The notes under the pieces were generated by a model. That model ran no database searches. It was not told the origin of the DNA and saw only the letters and a list, made by a program, of their open reading frames with translations. 64,000 nucleotides of DNA from contig CP075497.1 in NCBI GenBank assembly GCA_021613535.1, forward strand, positions 7,502,001 to 7,566,000, written 5' to 3'. Positions 1 through 10,555 of this stretch are shown here, piece after piece. A program made the translations under genes and the position numbers. Source of the stretch: Adineta vaga. Taxonomy: Eukaryota; Rotifera. The first letter of the stretch is position 1. Every line of letters starts with the position of its first letter.

Positions 1-369
1 AGGATGTGGATGATGTTTAGAACGATAAGCAATACGTCCACACTTCACATTGATTTCATCTTTTTCTTGTATTATCTCTTCGTTTTATGAATCGCTTTCA
101 TATTGATCGACATGAACCATATTTATCTTTTTTACAGATCAGAAGTTATAAATATTTCATAAAAATAGACACGAAAAGAAAGCAAAGAAAACCTAGCACA
201 TATAAGTCATACAATAGTACACTTCAATTCATTGGATAATCCTGTAATATAACTAATTGAAAATTGATTTTATTTCCTGATCATAGAAAGTTTTTATCAT
301 CCTATTTATTTAATTATTGAATATTCATTCAATATACTAAAAACTCTTCAGATAGAAGTAGGGGTTTGC

Positions 370-580
370 GGTGTCAGTGACAGTAATGAAAAAACTGAAA
401 CTGTTGTACCGATACTGAAGGTCAGCGCACGCCGATAGCCACCGTCAGTGTTTCTCTGTTTTTCAGTGTCCACTGACACCCACAGCTCTGGAACACCGAT
501 TAGTTTTCTACACTGATCCATAGTGATGCATTGATACTCTCAGTGCACTGAAAATATCAACGCGCTGATCTCACCGATAC
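370..580. repeat. CAGTG/CACTG-rich block with inverted repeat
   Basis: The words CAGTG and CACTGA recur many times within about 200 bp. A perfect 10-bp inverted repeat is visible: GGTGTCAGTG at 370-379 and CACTGACACC at 471-480. A second echo is ACCGATACT, seen near 409 and again near 572. GC content is clearly above the flanks. It may be a decayed transposable element end or a local satellite; no coding potential is seen. Confidence 0.45.
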
Positions 581-692
581 TTTCATGCTGATATTTATTC
601 TTTGTATTTCGTAAGCGGAACCTCATGACATCTTCTCTAAGAAATATTAGAATATATTGAAGAACTTCATTAATTGAGAGACAGTGTAAATT

Positions 693-741
693 TGGGTGGG
701 TATGGGTTACTTTTCTTCATCCACACACGCACACCCTCTTC
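693..741. repeat. telomere-like fold-back repeat, copy A
   Basis: A G-rich arm (GGGTGGGTATGGGT, about 693-707) is followed by an AT-rich spacer containing CTTTTCTTCA and a C-rich arm (CCACACACGCACACCC). The arms are imperfect complements. The same G-arm/spacer/C-arm layout recurs at 1131-1186 and, in reverse orientation, at 4293-4352. The arms resemble degenerate TGTGGG units. Confidence 0.45.
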
Positions 742-1130
742 CTCAACCACACATACGCACACACTAGTGAACTGCGTCGCAGATATTTTTGACTCCAACT
801 ACATGAAAATAAAAATCGGAATTCTAGCTAAAACTGCAGAAAACTCCAATTGTTTCTAGATAGATTAAAGATATGTTCATCATTGTCGGATTTGAAATGG
901 TTTATGCTAAGATGAGTTAATGTTTAACAGTGTCCCTTATATGATTAAAAGAACTCTTTTTTGGTTGTTATAAAGCGGATCATTTATTTAAAAATTTCTG
1001 ATCTCCCTTTTTACCAAAAGATGAGGGAAAACCTAGATGCTAGAGGTTATTTTTCTCTTTCGCCACCATGTGTTAGATAAAGATTAGAAAGAACGAAAAA
1101 ACAATCAAAGAACATCATATGTATCTTGTT

Positions 1131-1186
1131 GGTGTAGGTACGGTGCGAAAAGTTTTTGACACCCGCATCCACCCACACACCTACCT
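1131..1186. repeat. telomere-like fold-back repeat, copy C
   Basis: G-rich arm GGTGTAGGTACGGTGCG, spacer with AAAAGTTTTTG, and C-rich arm ending CCACCCACACACCTACC. It is the most diverged of the three copies but has the same architecture as 693-741 and 4293-4352. Confidence 0.4.
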
Positions 1187-1711
1187 TCAAGATATGCTAT
1201 ATTGTGTGGTACCCATAAGTTCTCAGTAACAGTAGTATTTTCCTCGACTCCGTACATGGGCCTAACTGATGAGCCAGTACTGATTTATCGTAACATGTTT
1301 ACATATCTTTACAATTTGCATGTTTCCTTTCACACTTTTTGCAGTACACATAACGTTCGGATAAAATCCGAAGTTTCCGCATTTTTTTAATTGATGAAAT
1401 AGAATTGTTACTCTTTGGAATAATATTTGTTTGTATTTATTACTAACATAACTCCCGAGCTACTCCGAAAATTTTCCTAATTTTCTTTCCAACTCTAACG
1501 GCATGGAGTTGGAGTTGAAGCTTGGAGTCCAATACAGCTCACTACTTTTTCCTATCAGATGTTCACCTCTGATCCAAATTCTGAGAAAAAAAATTTCAGT
1601 GCTATCACAAAACGATTTAATATTATGAACGAAATTTATTTTTTGTACCAACTTTATTTCGTAGAATTGAGATATACAAATTGTTAAATAGAAATAAAAA
1701 TGTTTATCGTG

Positions 1712-3394
1712 TTATAATAAGGGAAAATATTCATGAAATTGTTTTGGACATACAAAAGGCTCTTCTATCAAAAGTTGTTTCAATTGAGCACAAGTTTGAC
1801 GAGATGCATCATTAGTAAAATTATTTGTTACGTTTGCTAGTGATTCATATTTAACTTCAAGAATTGACAAACGAGGTGAACAAATTCTTTCCATTAAAAG
1901 AAATTGTTCAACATAATCAACATGCGCTTCATTAAGAGAAAGTTCTTCTAAATAATGAAATGTAACAACAACATATGAATGCTTTTTCTTTTCTTGACTT
2001 TCTCTATTCAATACAGTTAGTTTACGTAGGAAAGGAAAATCTTGTGAAATAATTTTGAATAAATTATATTCAAACGGTTCTGTATCAAACATAAGTAAAC
2101 ATTGAACTTTATCAAACCTATCACTTGAATAAGCATTAGATAGATTAAGATATTGTTTGAAATGATATGGAAGTGAATAAATACGACATTCACCTTTCAT
2201 CATTGCTGGAAGTGTATGAACATAAGAACCAACTTTTTGTTTATATTTTCCAATAAAACTATCTTGAATTTCATTATTCGATGCAAGATAAATATTTCTA
2301 TTGGGATTATCAATAAAAGTAGTTATACTAAATGTAAATCGATTTAAGCGAGACATGTGTTTAAAAATATTATCATATAAATCATTTCCATCAATATAAC
2401 TTGATTCATATCTAATGACCGAAACAAATAATATTAGTTCTTCTAGATTCAACATTCGCTGAAGTAATGGAACAATTTGATTATCATACAAAAACGTAGG
2501 AAGATAAGACTCCAATGAAAAACATTTAAGTTTAGGGATTTGTTTCTATAAAGAAAAAGAAAGAATTATATTAGAAATGGCAACAAAAGTTATTTACCAT
2601 GTTGCTTATATTTGATGAAAAAGTGAACATACTCAGCACATGAATAATTAATGTTGATAAACATGGAAGACACCCATCAAGAAGATAAAGACAGTCTTCA
2701 AACGTATTAACATATATTGTTAACTTAATTAAACTTGTCGATAAACAATTCGTTAATGAATGATCAGAGATTGAAGTTGCTAAACTCCGATCATTGAAAA
2801 ATTGATTGAAATACAATTCCTTCAAATGTTTACATGAAGATAATATCGTCGGAAATATATCTAATTCCGAAGATACCTCATCATAAGTTTCAATTTGAAG
2901 ATTTTTAATTTGATTTATAAACAAATGACGAATCTTTATATACTTATCATCTGAAATAGTTTTTTAAAATTAACAAACAATTTCAAAAAATTGAAAAATT
3001 TACCTGTAAAATATAATAATAATGTTTCTTGATGAAAGTTAACGAATGATAAACAATCAAGATTTGGGTATTCAATCTCAGAAAGTATACGTACTGCCGT
3101 ATTTGGTTCAAGAGTTAGTTTCTTTACTTGATCATTAATTTTGGGTAAAATTTTCTCACAAATTTTATTAAGAATTTGATCTTCTATTGGACAAATAATA
3201 TTTTGCATTAACTCTCTGGTAAAATTCAGATCGTGAACGTACAGAGGATCCATAATTACAGTATCCATATATTGATTAACATCTGTCATTGAATAGAATA
3301 CATCAATTTTATTCAACTTGTTGAATATGGCCATTAACATTTCATGTGGTAAATCAAATATACTAATTTTGTTTTTAGTAATAAATTCTGTCAT
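1712..3394 (-). CDS. F-box protein with leucine-rich C-terminal part
   Basis: Three exons on the minus strand (3394-3004, 2950-2598, 2545-1712) join in frame with GT-AG introns of 53 and 52 bp and give about 525 residues. The N-terminus carries an F-box (residues about 10-55) with the typical FDLPHEMLMAIFNKLN core. F-box proteins recruit substrates to SCF ubiquitin ligases through Skp1. The remainder is rich in regularly spaced leucine, with phrases such as CKHLKELYF and LEELSLNEAHV, suggesting degenerate leucine-rich repeats for substrate binding. It stands alone between two non-coding stretches. The F-box call is firm; the repeat fold is inferred from spacing, and the substrate is unknown. 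The start was chosen because it lies just before the F-box and no upstream in-frame exon is evident. Confidence 0.82.
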
Positions 3395-4204
3395 GATTAG
3401 AACTATATTTAATTCTCTTGTAGTTGACAGATTGATAACACTGATATATATATGATTGTGCCAGACAGAGAGAAGAACTGAATTGAATTAAAGTTAAACT
3501 GAGACTTTCAATTGGGCCATTGTCGTCATGCTTTATCTTAAATCATCTTATTTAGACGATTTATTCGTTAATTCTATTTTTTGCTTTTCTGTGTGTTTCA
3601 CCTATCATTGTTTTCAGTCCGATCATTATTTTTTTGTAAATAATGACCGTTATGCATATCCAATGAGATCAGGCGTGAAACTGACAGAAGAAGTGAAGTG
3701 ACGTTAAAGTCGAATTAAGCAATATGATTAGTGTTTGTATATAGCAACGTGAATTGTATTGTTTGGTTCAGTTTGAATTTTTTTTTGTATGTATATTGGA
3801 CCATATGAAACATGTACAAAAATTTGTTTCGTAAACAAACAATATTATTCATCTGCTTTTCTTGTATAAGAAAAATTGGAGTCACACCAAAAAATTAATC
3901 AGTTTGAGATTAAATGAAACAACGTGATTGACGTTTCATAGTAACAGTGACTACCATATTGGTTAGTTCAGTGTTAACTTGTTTCATTCTCTCAATGTAA
4001 TTTCGATCTGATACAAATCATATATATCTTACAAATTTTTTTTTCAAAATAAACTACTAAGATTACGGTTAATGCCAGTATAAATAGACTGTCTATTGCT
4101 ATTCCTGAGGATAAGTACACAGGTAGGCCAGCACAAGAGTTGTAAGTGTGCCAATAAAAAAGTTTTCTGTAGGTATCAGAGCTCCGCGGAACAGCTAAAA
4201 AGTC

Positions 4205-4255
4205 GTCCCGTCCCATCCCGCTTTAGCTTCGATTGAGAGTCCCATCCCGTCCCAC
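4205..4255. repeat. GTCCC-type short repeats
   Basis: Two clusters of the pentamer pattern GTCCC/ATCCC (GTCCCGTCCCATCCCGC near 4205 and GTCCCATCCCGTCCCAC near 4239) are separated by about 17 bp. They lie just before the fold-back repeat at 4293-4352 and may belong to the same degenerate element. Confidence 0.45.
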
Positions 4256-4292
4256 TTCATTTTAAACTTTCTTCTTCAATTTAAATAATTTA

Positions 4293-4352
4293 GGATGGGT
4301 GCGGGTGGGTGAAAAGAAGAGTATTACCCTCACCCACACCCACACCCACCCC
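4293..4352. repeat. telomere-like fold-back repeat, copy B
   Basis: G-rich arm GGATGGGTGCGGGTGGGTG, an AT-rich spacer (GAAAAGAAGAGTATTA), then a C-rich arm with three consecutive CCCACA-type units. The C-arm read on the minus strand is TGTGGG repeated, which matches the telomere unit I recall for Adineta vaga. Reversed, this copy aligns with the element at 693-741, including the CTTTTC spacer. Confidence 0.5.
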
Positions 4353-5399
4353 TTATTTGTTTGCCGAATTGCAGTCCAAAGAGACAGTATTTTTATCGTA
4401 AGTGTCACGTCCAAACAAATTTTCTCTTTGAGCTAGCAATCAATACAAATGAGATTACTCAGTAAGATGTAAGTATATGGTTCCATCGATGACAGGCTTT
4501 TATTAATTAAAAATGTTCTAACCTCAACAATTATATAACTGATGTTTCACTAGGTAATAGTATTTGAACTCGTCTTCAGTCATTATCATTTCCTTCAATA
4601 ACTAATGATAACCTATCTTTTAATGAACAATTGGTTTTCCCAACCAAAAGTTATAATACTGATTGATTACGTAAGGATTTTATTAAGACTTCCGTTTTTA
4701 ATCTGGACTATAACTGACTAAATTCCAGAGTGAGAATGAGATTAGATTTGGAATCAGAATTTGCATAAGGGTTGTGATTGCAGAGATAATACATTTAGGT
4801 CTTCATTCTGTATCTTATTTTTTATCTTATGGGATGCTTCTTGCTTTCTAGCTAGAATACATATCAAAAGATATCAATTTGTAACATTCAGATTTCACTG
4901 ATTTACATAAAAACATTTTCCATTTAAGAATTCTATTGGATTCCTAGATTCCATAGAATTGCGTTGTTTTCCCTTCGTATCTTATACCATCTATTTATCT
5001 TCTGAAGAAATTTCACGAAACAGTTGATCAACGGATTTTTTCCTCTTCTGTCCATGTTCTGTTTTATCATATGTATATAGATAACAAAGAAAGTGTCATT
5101 AAAGTGTAGTTGTACCTTCACGATTCTAAGAGATGAAACGTTATTTTAATTGTTTTACTATCAAACTACACGTTTATTGAAGCGCCATCGATCATGTGAC
5201 CCTGACTTAATTCCAAAAATTGATACATAGTTTTGATAAAAATTTATTAAGAAACATTTCTACAGTATTTTTTTCAAGCCTGTTAGAAAATTCAGATGCC
5301 GCCACTCGTAGTGCATTCACCAATGAATGACGCTTCTATCTATCTCTGTTTTTCATCAGATCGCGTCTCGCGTCCTACGAAGAAACAGTTCCAATTAAA

Positions 5400-8368
5400 A
5401 TGTCAACGAAAAAGAAACGTTTGTATAAACCCAATGATCCAACCAGTAGTTCTCATTCATCATTATCAGGTGATGAGATTGAAAAACAAACATCACAAAC
5501 AAAAAAACAGAAGATAACTGAAAGTATGTTGATCTAAAAATGTTCATACAGAAAAAGTCTTCTTATTTTAAAAGGAGGAAATGTTTTTCACAAACTTTGA
5601 ACATGTTTTAAATTAAATTTCGAGACTCGACTAAAACGGAGAGATTTTTCGAAATTTTATTCATAGACATTATATTATTTCCCACTAGCTCTGCTTCAAT
5701 GCTTTCACTTCTCTATAGGCTATATATTCGACGAAATCATTCGTTAAGGTAAGAGATCTAATATCGTTTTTTTCTCTTCTTTTCTTCTCTATTGCTGTTG
5801 ATGACTTGATGTAATCTTTTATTTTCTTGTTTTGGTCGCTAATATCACTGCTATGGCAGCTCAGCTCCTTGCTTTTTTAACGCATGTTAAGCCAAAATCA
5901 TCTTAAACACATACACACACCTATATATACACGCGAGCGCGCAATTTTGTATTTCATCATGTTGTTCAATCTAAACTCTAACTAATATCGTATCTTTTTA
6001 ACAAAATTTTCATATGAATTTTCATTTTCTTAGACGAAACAACTCAATCTGTGACAACAGATGGAAATACAACATCAGAAGTAAACAAAGTAGAAGAACC
6101 TGTTGCATCAACAACTAATGAAAAGAAAGTAGATGAACAAAAGAATGATCGTAATCATCATTCTCGATCAACATCTGCATCATCATCAAAACATAGAAAA
6201 CATAGTAGTCATCGACGACATCGCCATCATCGTCGTCACTCGTCTTCATCAAGTTCACGTTCTTCCTATTCAAGTACATCATCTGATAGTTCTCGTTCAT
6301 CCTCCAGTCGGTCACGTCGAAGAAGACGACGTCGACGATCACGTATGTATTTTATTTGATATTTCAAATCATTCTTCTCATCATTCTAATTTTAGGTTCG
6401 TCTCGTTCATCTTCACGTTCATCTTCTAGTTCAAGTGATAATCGTTCACGTCATAGTAGTCGAAGTAGTCGTCGCTCATCACGTTCGTATTCTCGGCGTC
6501 GTTCGTCCAGTTCGCGAAGTTCTCGATCATCCACATCTTCGCGTAGTTCACATAGTCGATCGAGATCTCGAAATCATTATCGAAAATCAACACGACGTTC
6601 CAATAATAGTCATCAGCAGCAGTCAAATAATAATGGGAAAGGACGAGGCGGTGGATCACGTCGTGGTCGAGGAGCTCGAAATGGTCCACGTGGCCGTCGT
6701 GCACCATCAAATGAAAATCAACGTCGATCATCTCCAACGAATCGTAATGGAAATAAGTTTAATCCTACGTTGAGTGGTGGTGGTGGCAATGGTAATGGTG
6801 TTCGTAAACTACCAAATAATAAACAACCACGAGTACTTATTGCTGCAACACCTAAACTTCCAAGTACTGAAGAAAACCTCAATGAAATAGCAGCCACATC
6901 AACTACGACAACAGTAGAAATGGATGAAATTAAAACAGAACCAATTATTTTAACAACAAATCAAAATCAGCAACGTCTAGTTGGACAGAAGAAAAATGCA
7001 AAAGGGAAAAATAAACAACAAACACCTGCATATTCATTAAAAAAAGAGGAAATTGACGGCATGGATCAGGATAGCGGTGAGCCAATCATTGGACCAAAGC
7101 TACCACCAGAATTTGAGGTAACTTGATCGATCGATCGATCAATCAAAAAAAAACTAAATTGGTTTTGATTTACTCATAAATTTGTTTTTAGAAAAAAATT
7201 AGTAAAGATCATTCGTTTACTCCACCTGATATGGATGACCCAGAGAATCTTGAAATGCTCAATGATTTAAAAGTAGGATCTGTTCATTGTCAGATGGTGA
7301 AGTTGTTCATATATTTCTTATTTTAGTATCGTGCTGAAATTCATGCCGCTAAAAATCATGGTTTAATCACGGAAATTCAAGCTCAACAGTTGATTGAAGA
7401 ACGTGAAACTCAGAAACAATTAGTAGATTTTCCACTTATTCAAATGCCTATTATGTCCACGCCAACTATCTCTGTAAGAATGATATAGAAATCTAGCTAT
7501 TGTTATTTATTTCAAATTTGTTTTTGCTTTTTCAGTCAATGCCCTCATTTATTGTTGCCACACCAAATCCCATGATCGCTAATTATCATCATTTTCAAGT
7601 AACATCGAATGTTGCTCCACAAATAGTACCTAATCCTGAAACGTCTCCTATTACAGTTGACCAACAACAACAACAACAACAGCAGCAGCAACTACAATCT
7701 CATGCTTCTGTGTCACCGAATTCTGCAGCATCGAGTGGCGGTGAAAGTTGTTCGACGCCTGGACAAACAACACCAAATGGAACAACTACTGTTCTAACAC
7801 AAGATGGACAACAAATGATGATTCAAGCAACAACAAATGCCAATCCCCAATTAGTACAAATTGCTCAACCACAACAACAGTTGTATATGCCTATGCAAAG
7901 TGCTATTCAACAACCACGAATTGTTGCTGTACGAACACCTCAAGGTAAAAAGAAATGTGCTCATAGTAATACCATTGTTTCTTATTTCTTCTTCTTCTTC
8001 TTCTTCTTCTTGTTATTTTAGGTGGTCTTCAACATTTTATTGAATATCCAACTGCTCAATTGTTACAAGCACAACAACAACAACAACAACAACAACCTCA
8101 ATTTATTCAACATAATGGTCAACTTGTTCAAGTCATTCGACCACAAGTCGCCTATTCGACTCCAACGTTAATGCAACAATTACAATTGCAGCAGCAACAA
8201 CAACAACAACAGCAAGCACTAGCTGCTCAATTTCAAGCTCAACAATTAGCTGCCATGCAACAAACAGGTGGTGCTATATTTCTTCAAAACTCATCTGGAC
8301 AAATTGTACTCGCTCAACAGAATCCACAAGCGATGCGTGTTGTGCAAATCCCTTATGTACCTAAATGA
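5400..8368 (+). CDS. RS-rich and glutamine-rich nuclear protein, unidentified
   Basis: Seven exons fit in phase: 5400-5523, 6034-6342, 6396-7117, 7192-7272, 7327-7473, 7536-7944 and 8022-8368, giving about 712 residues. The first intron is 510 bp; the others are about 50-80 bp. The N-terminus is basic. Residues about 75-240 are dominated by Arg-Ser and Ser runs as in SR splicing proteins, then an RGG-like Gly-Arg patch follows. The middle (GPKLPPEFE, then an acidic helix ending QAQQLIEERE) looks like the conserved folded part. The C-terminal third is Gln-rich, with CAA/CAG runs at about 7660-7695, 8068-8098 and 8190-8215. A role in RNA processing or transcription is inferred from composition only; I do not recognise the family. 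The ATG at 5400 is the first in frame before the first donor. Confidence 0.7.
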
Positions 8369-8898
8369 CAAAACCAATAGAACCAACGGGACTGTGATAA
8401 ACATCCCATTCTTTAAACAAAACAAAAATATACTATACTAGACATGCTTTTGCTTTGTTTTAGTCATCATGTGTATACTTATTTATTCTTTCTTTCTTTC
8501 TCTCTTTCATTGATTCTATGTGTTGCGAGCCGTTTCCGGTGATAGAAAACTGCATGTATGATTAGTTTATTCCATCAAATGATTTCGAAGATCATACATC
8601 TTACAGATTTGGCTGCTAACTCCTGTATGTGATTCAAAAGAAAAGAAAAGTAGACAAAAGAAAACAAAAACATTAATTCAATTCTATTGCTAGTTCTTTG
8701 TAAGATATTATTCGATTCATTTCTTTCTTAAATGTCTATGCTTTTCTTTTGTCTTCTTCTTCTTCTTCTACTTCTCTCTGTTTTTGTTCTCTTCAAATCG
8801 TGTATCTGCATTGTTGTTTTTCTTTGTCTATCTATTTTTTTTGCATACAAATAAACTAGATAAAACACATCTTTACAAAACATCCATCTTTCTTCTAG
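8369..8898. other. intergenic region
   Basis: 530 bp between the RS/Q-rich gene and the TMEM72-like gene. Pyrimidine-rich runs (TTCTTCTTC near 8755) and AT-rich sequence are present. The first part is presumably 3' untranslated region. No gene seen. Confidence 0.6.
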
Positions 8899-9764
8899 AT
8901 GAATTTCGATAATGATTTTCAACAAACACATGAACCAAGAGGATGCATCTTTGTAATCATTACAATATTAGCAAGATGTGCTGGATTCATTACATCTATT
9001 GGTTTGTTATGGATATTTTTAATGAAAGATATCAGAATTCCCACATATATTAAGGCCTAGGAATTGTTGTATATTTGGAATGGTTAGGAATAGATTCCCT
9101 AAGTTCTCGTACTTACATGACGTAAGTCATTTGATTGATGAGTAAAGTCAGCAATGTTTGTTCTCATAGAATTATAACAATGATTGTTATTTACTTGGAA
9201 CTTCTTTGGATATTTGATAAGTTCATTACATGTTGTCTATGTTGTTTTCGGTAAAGAGATAGCCTATTCAGAAAAAGGGCAATGGCAAAAGAGAAATGAA
9301 TATTAATTATTAATTATGGGTGATGGTTGTTTATCGGAATATCTCTTTCTCTTTCTGTATGTTTTGATGGTTATATATTTCTATATGTTTCTTTTTCGTT
9401 CTTTTCCTATGAATTTAGAAGTGAAACATGTTTCTATTGGATATGTTGTATTTGTATTGACAACTGGATCAAGTCCATCATTTACATTAGTCTATCGATT
9501 CCATTCTTTGTCCCAAGATGGTTTCTATCAAAATGTCGAATGGATACGAATATTGTTGGTAAGTATGAATCGTTATTTAAGCTACATTCTCATGATGAAA
9601 TATGGTGTTTAGGTATTCTTTTGATAAGCACTGGTTTGTTATATTTCATTAAAACATTCAAATACAAAAGGATCTCTGTCGATGAGAAAAAAGACGAGAC
9701 AACGATCGCTGGTAATTCATCAACTTCAACCGAAACATCAACAACAGAAATCGATGAAACATGA
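8899..9764 (+). CDS. TMEM72-like multi-pass membrane protein
   Basis: Five small exons (8899-9001, 9061-9121, 9170-9250, 9419-9558, 9613-9764) join in phase to 178 residues. The product has four hydrophobic segments (about residues 16-42, 52-72, 85-110 and 128-147) and a short Ser/Thr/Glu-rich cytoplasmic tail. The last segment, ILLISTGLLYFIKTFKYKR, closely resembles the last membrane segment of vertebrate transmembrane protein 72 (LIITGLAYF followed by a basic stretch), and the order and spacing of the other segments agree. Human TMEM72 is about 275 residues, longer in its tail. The function of the family is unknown. The gene ends 135 bp before the SSB gene on the same strand, with its own AATAAA at 9810. 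The family call rests on remembered similarity and is moderate. Confidence 0.6.
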
Positions 9765-9809
9765 ATGAATCAAGATGCATATCTGCAATCATAACTAACT
9801 ATAAGAGGA

Positions 9810-9815
9810 AATAAA
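9810..9815 (+). terminator. polyadenylation signal AATAAA
   Basis: Canonical AATAAA 46 bp after the TMEM72-like stop codon and 85 bp before the SSB start codon. Confidence 0.5.
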
Positions 9816-9899
9816 GCTAGGGTTATGGTTTTGATTTTGAATTTCTCCTTCTCTACAAACAAAAAAAAAAACCAATCTATTAAACAATGTCATTTTCAG

Positions 9900-10418
9900 A
9901 TGTCACTATTTCGATTAACATCTTTACGTTGCTTCCAACCGACATTTATTCGTACGACTAAGACAAATGCTAAAGATGCAAAAAGCACTTCTTCAAAAGA
10001 TTCAACTGAATCATTTGTAGGCAATGAACCAGTTGATGATGGTGATCAAGTCGAAGCACCAGAAACAACAGGCCGTGAACGATCATTAAATCGTGTTCAA
10101 TTGATTGGTCGTGTTGGTGCTGATCCAAAAATTGGCGGAACTCAACGTCATAAGGTGGTTACATTTAATGTTGCCACGAATGAATATGCAGGTACAAATA
10201 CAGAAAATGGTGAAGTCAAACAACGTGTTGATTGGCACCGAATTGCTGTTTTCCAACCACGTTTATTAGATAATGCTGAAAAATATATTCGTCAAGGTGA
10301 TCGAGTTTATGTTCAAGGTCGTCTTCATCATAATATGATTCGTGATAAGAAAACTGGTTTAGATCGTTATGTTACTAGTATTATTGCCGATGATATGATC
10401 TTTCTCAATAAGAAATAG
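9900..10418 (+). CDS. SSBP1: mitochondrial single-stranded DNA-binding protein
   Basis: Single-exon frame of 172 residues. Residues 1-50 are basic and Ser/Thr-rich, as expected for a mitochondrial targeting sequence. From about residue 60 comes a bacterial-type SSB OB-fold: ERSLNRVQLIGRVGADPKI, then WHRIAVF, then a C-terminal strand with IIADDMIFL; all are hallmarks of SSBP1. The protein coats single-stranded mitochondrial DNA as a tetramer during replication. Total length is close to human SSBP1 (148 residues). The start was set at the ATG at 9900 because TTTTCAG lies directly before it, a likely splice or trans-splice acceptor, and upstream in-frame codons are low complexity. It sits between the TMEM72-like and CGRRF1-like genes with gaps of about 135 bp. 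Confidence 0.92.
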   Translation: MSLFRLTSLRCFQPTFIRTTKTNAKDAKSTSSKDSTESFVGNEPVDDGDQVEAPETTGRERSLNRVQLIGRVGADPKIGGTQRHKVVTFNVATNEYAGTNTENGEVKQRVDWHRIAVFQPRLLDNAEKYIRQGDRVYVQGRLHHNMIRDKKTGLDRYVTSIIADDMIFLNKK

Positions 10419-10508
10419 TTTATTTCGTTTTCGTTCTTTTTCTTTTGTTATTCAGATAATAGTAAAACCATGATATTCATCCAGTGCCTTTTTTGTGTTT
10501 TGTAAAGA

Positions 10509-10514
10509 AATAAA
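10509..10514 (+). terminator. polyadenylation signal AATAAA
   Basis: AATAAA 91 bp after the SSB stop and 42 bp before the next start codon, showing how tightly the genes are packed. Confidence 0.5.
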
Positions 10515-10555
10515 GAAACAAGTTAGATATTTCTATTTGAAGATTTCACTTTGAT

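Larger units (their letters stand above)
1..1711. other. non-coding region with repeats
   Basis: No convincing gene is seen in these 1.7 kb. Open frames are short and AT-rich, without recognisable domains or consistent splice signals. The stretch contains a CAGTG/CACTG-rich block (about 370-580) and two G-rich/C-rich fold-back elements (about 693-740 and 1131-1186), annotated separately. It lies downstream of the minus-strand F-box gene, so its right edge is probably that gene's 3' untranslated region. Confidence 0.6.
3395..5399. other. non-coding region
   Basis: No gene is supported here. Short frames (for example a 74-codon minus frame at 3992-4216 and a 62-codon minus frame at 4933-5121) have no recognisable domain. 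The notable content is a GTCCC-type repeat at about 4205-4255 and a telomere-like fold-back at about 4293-4352. The left edge is the upstream region of the F-box gene. Confidence 0.6.

Noticed and set aside
3992-4216. 74-codon minus frame with a hydrophobic segment
   Set aside because: Runs into the GTCCC repeat cluster, no signal peptide or homology recognised.
6115-6773. Alternative frames rich in Asp/Val/His over the RS-rich exons
   Set aside because: Produced by CGT/TCA repeats of the real SR frame; splice phases support only one frame.
9316-9612. 98-codon plus-strand frame
   Set aside because: Overlaps the TMEM72-like gene; its frame does not continue after the 58-54 bp intron, whereas the other frame does.
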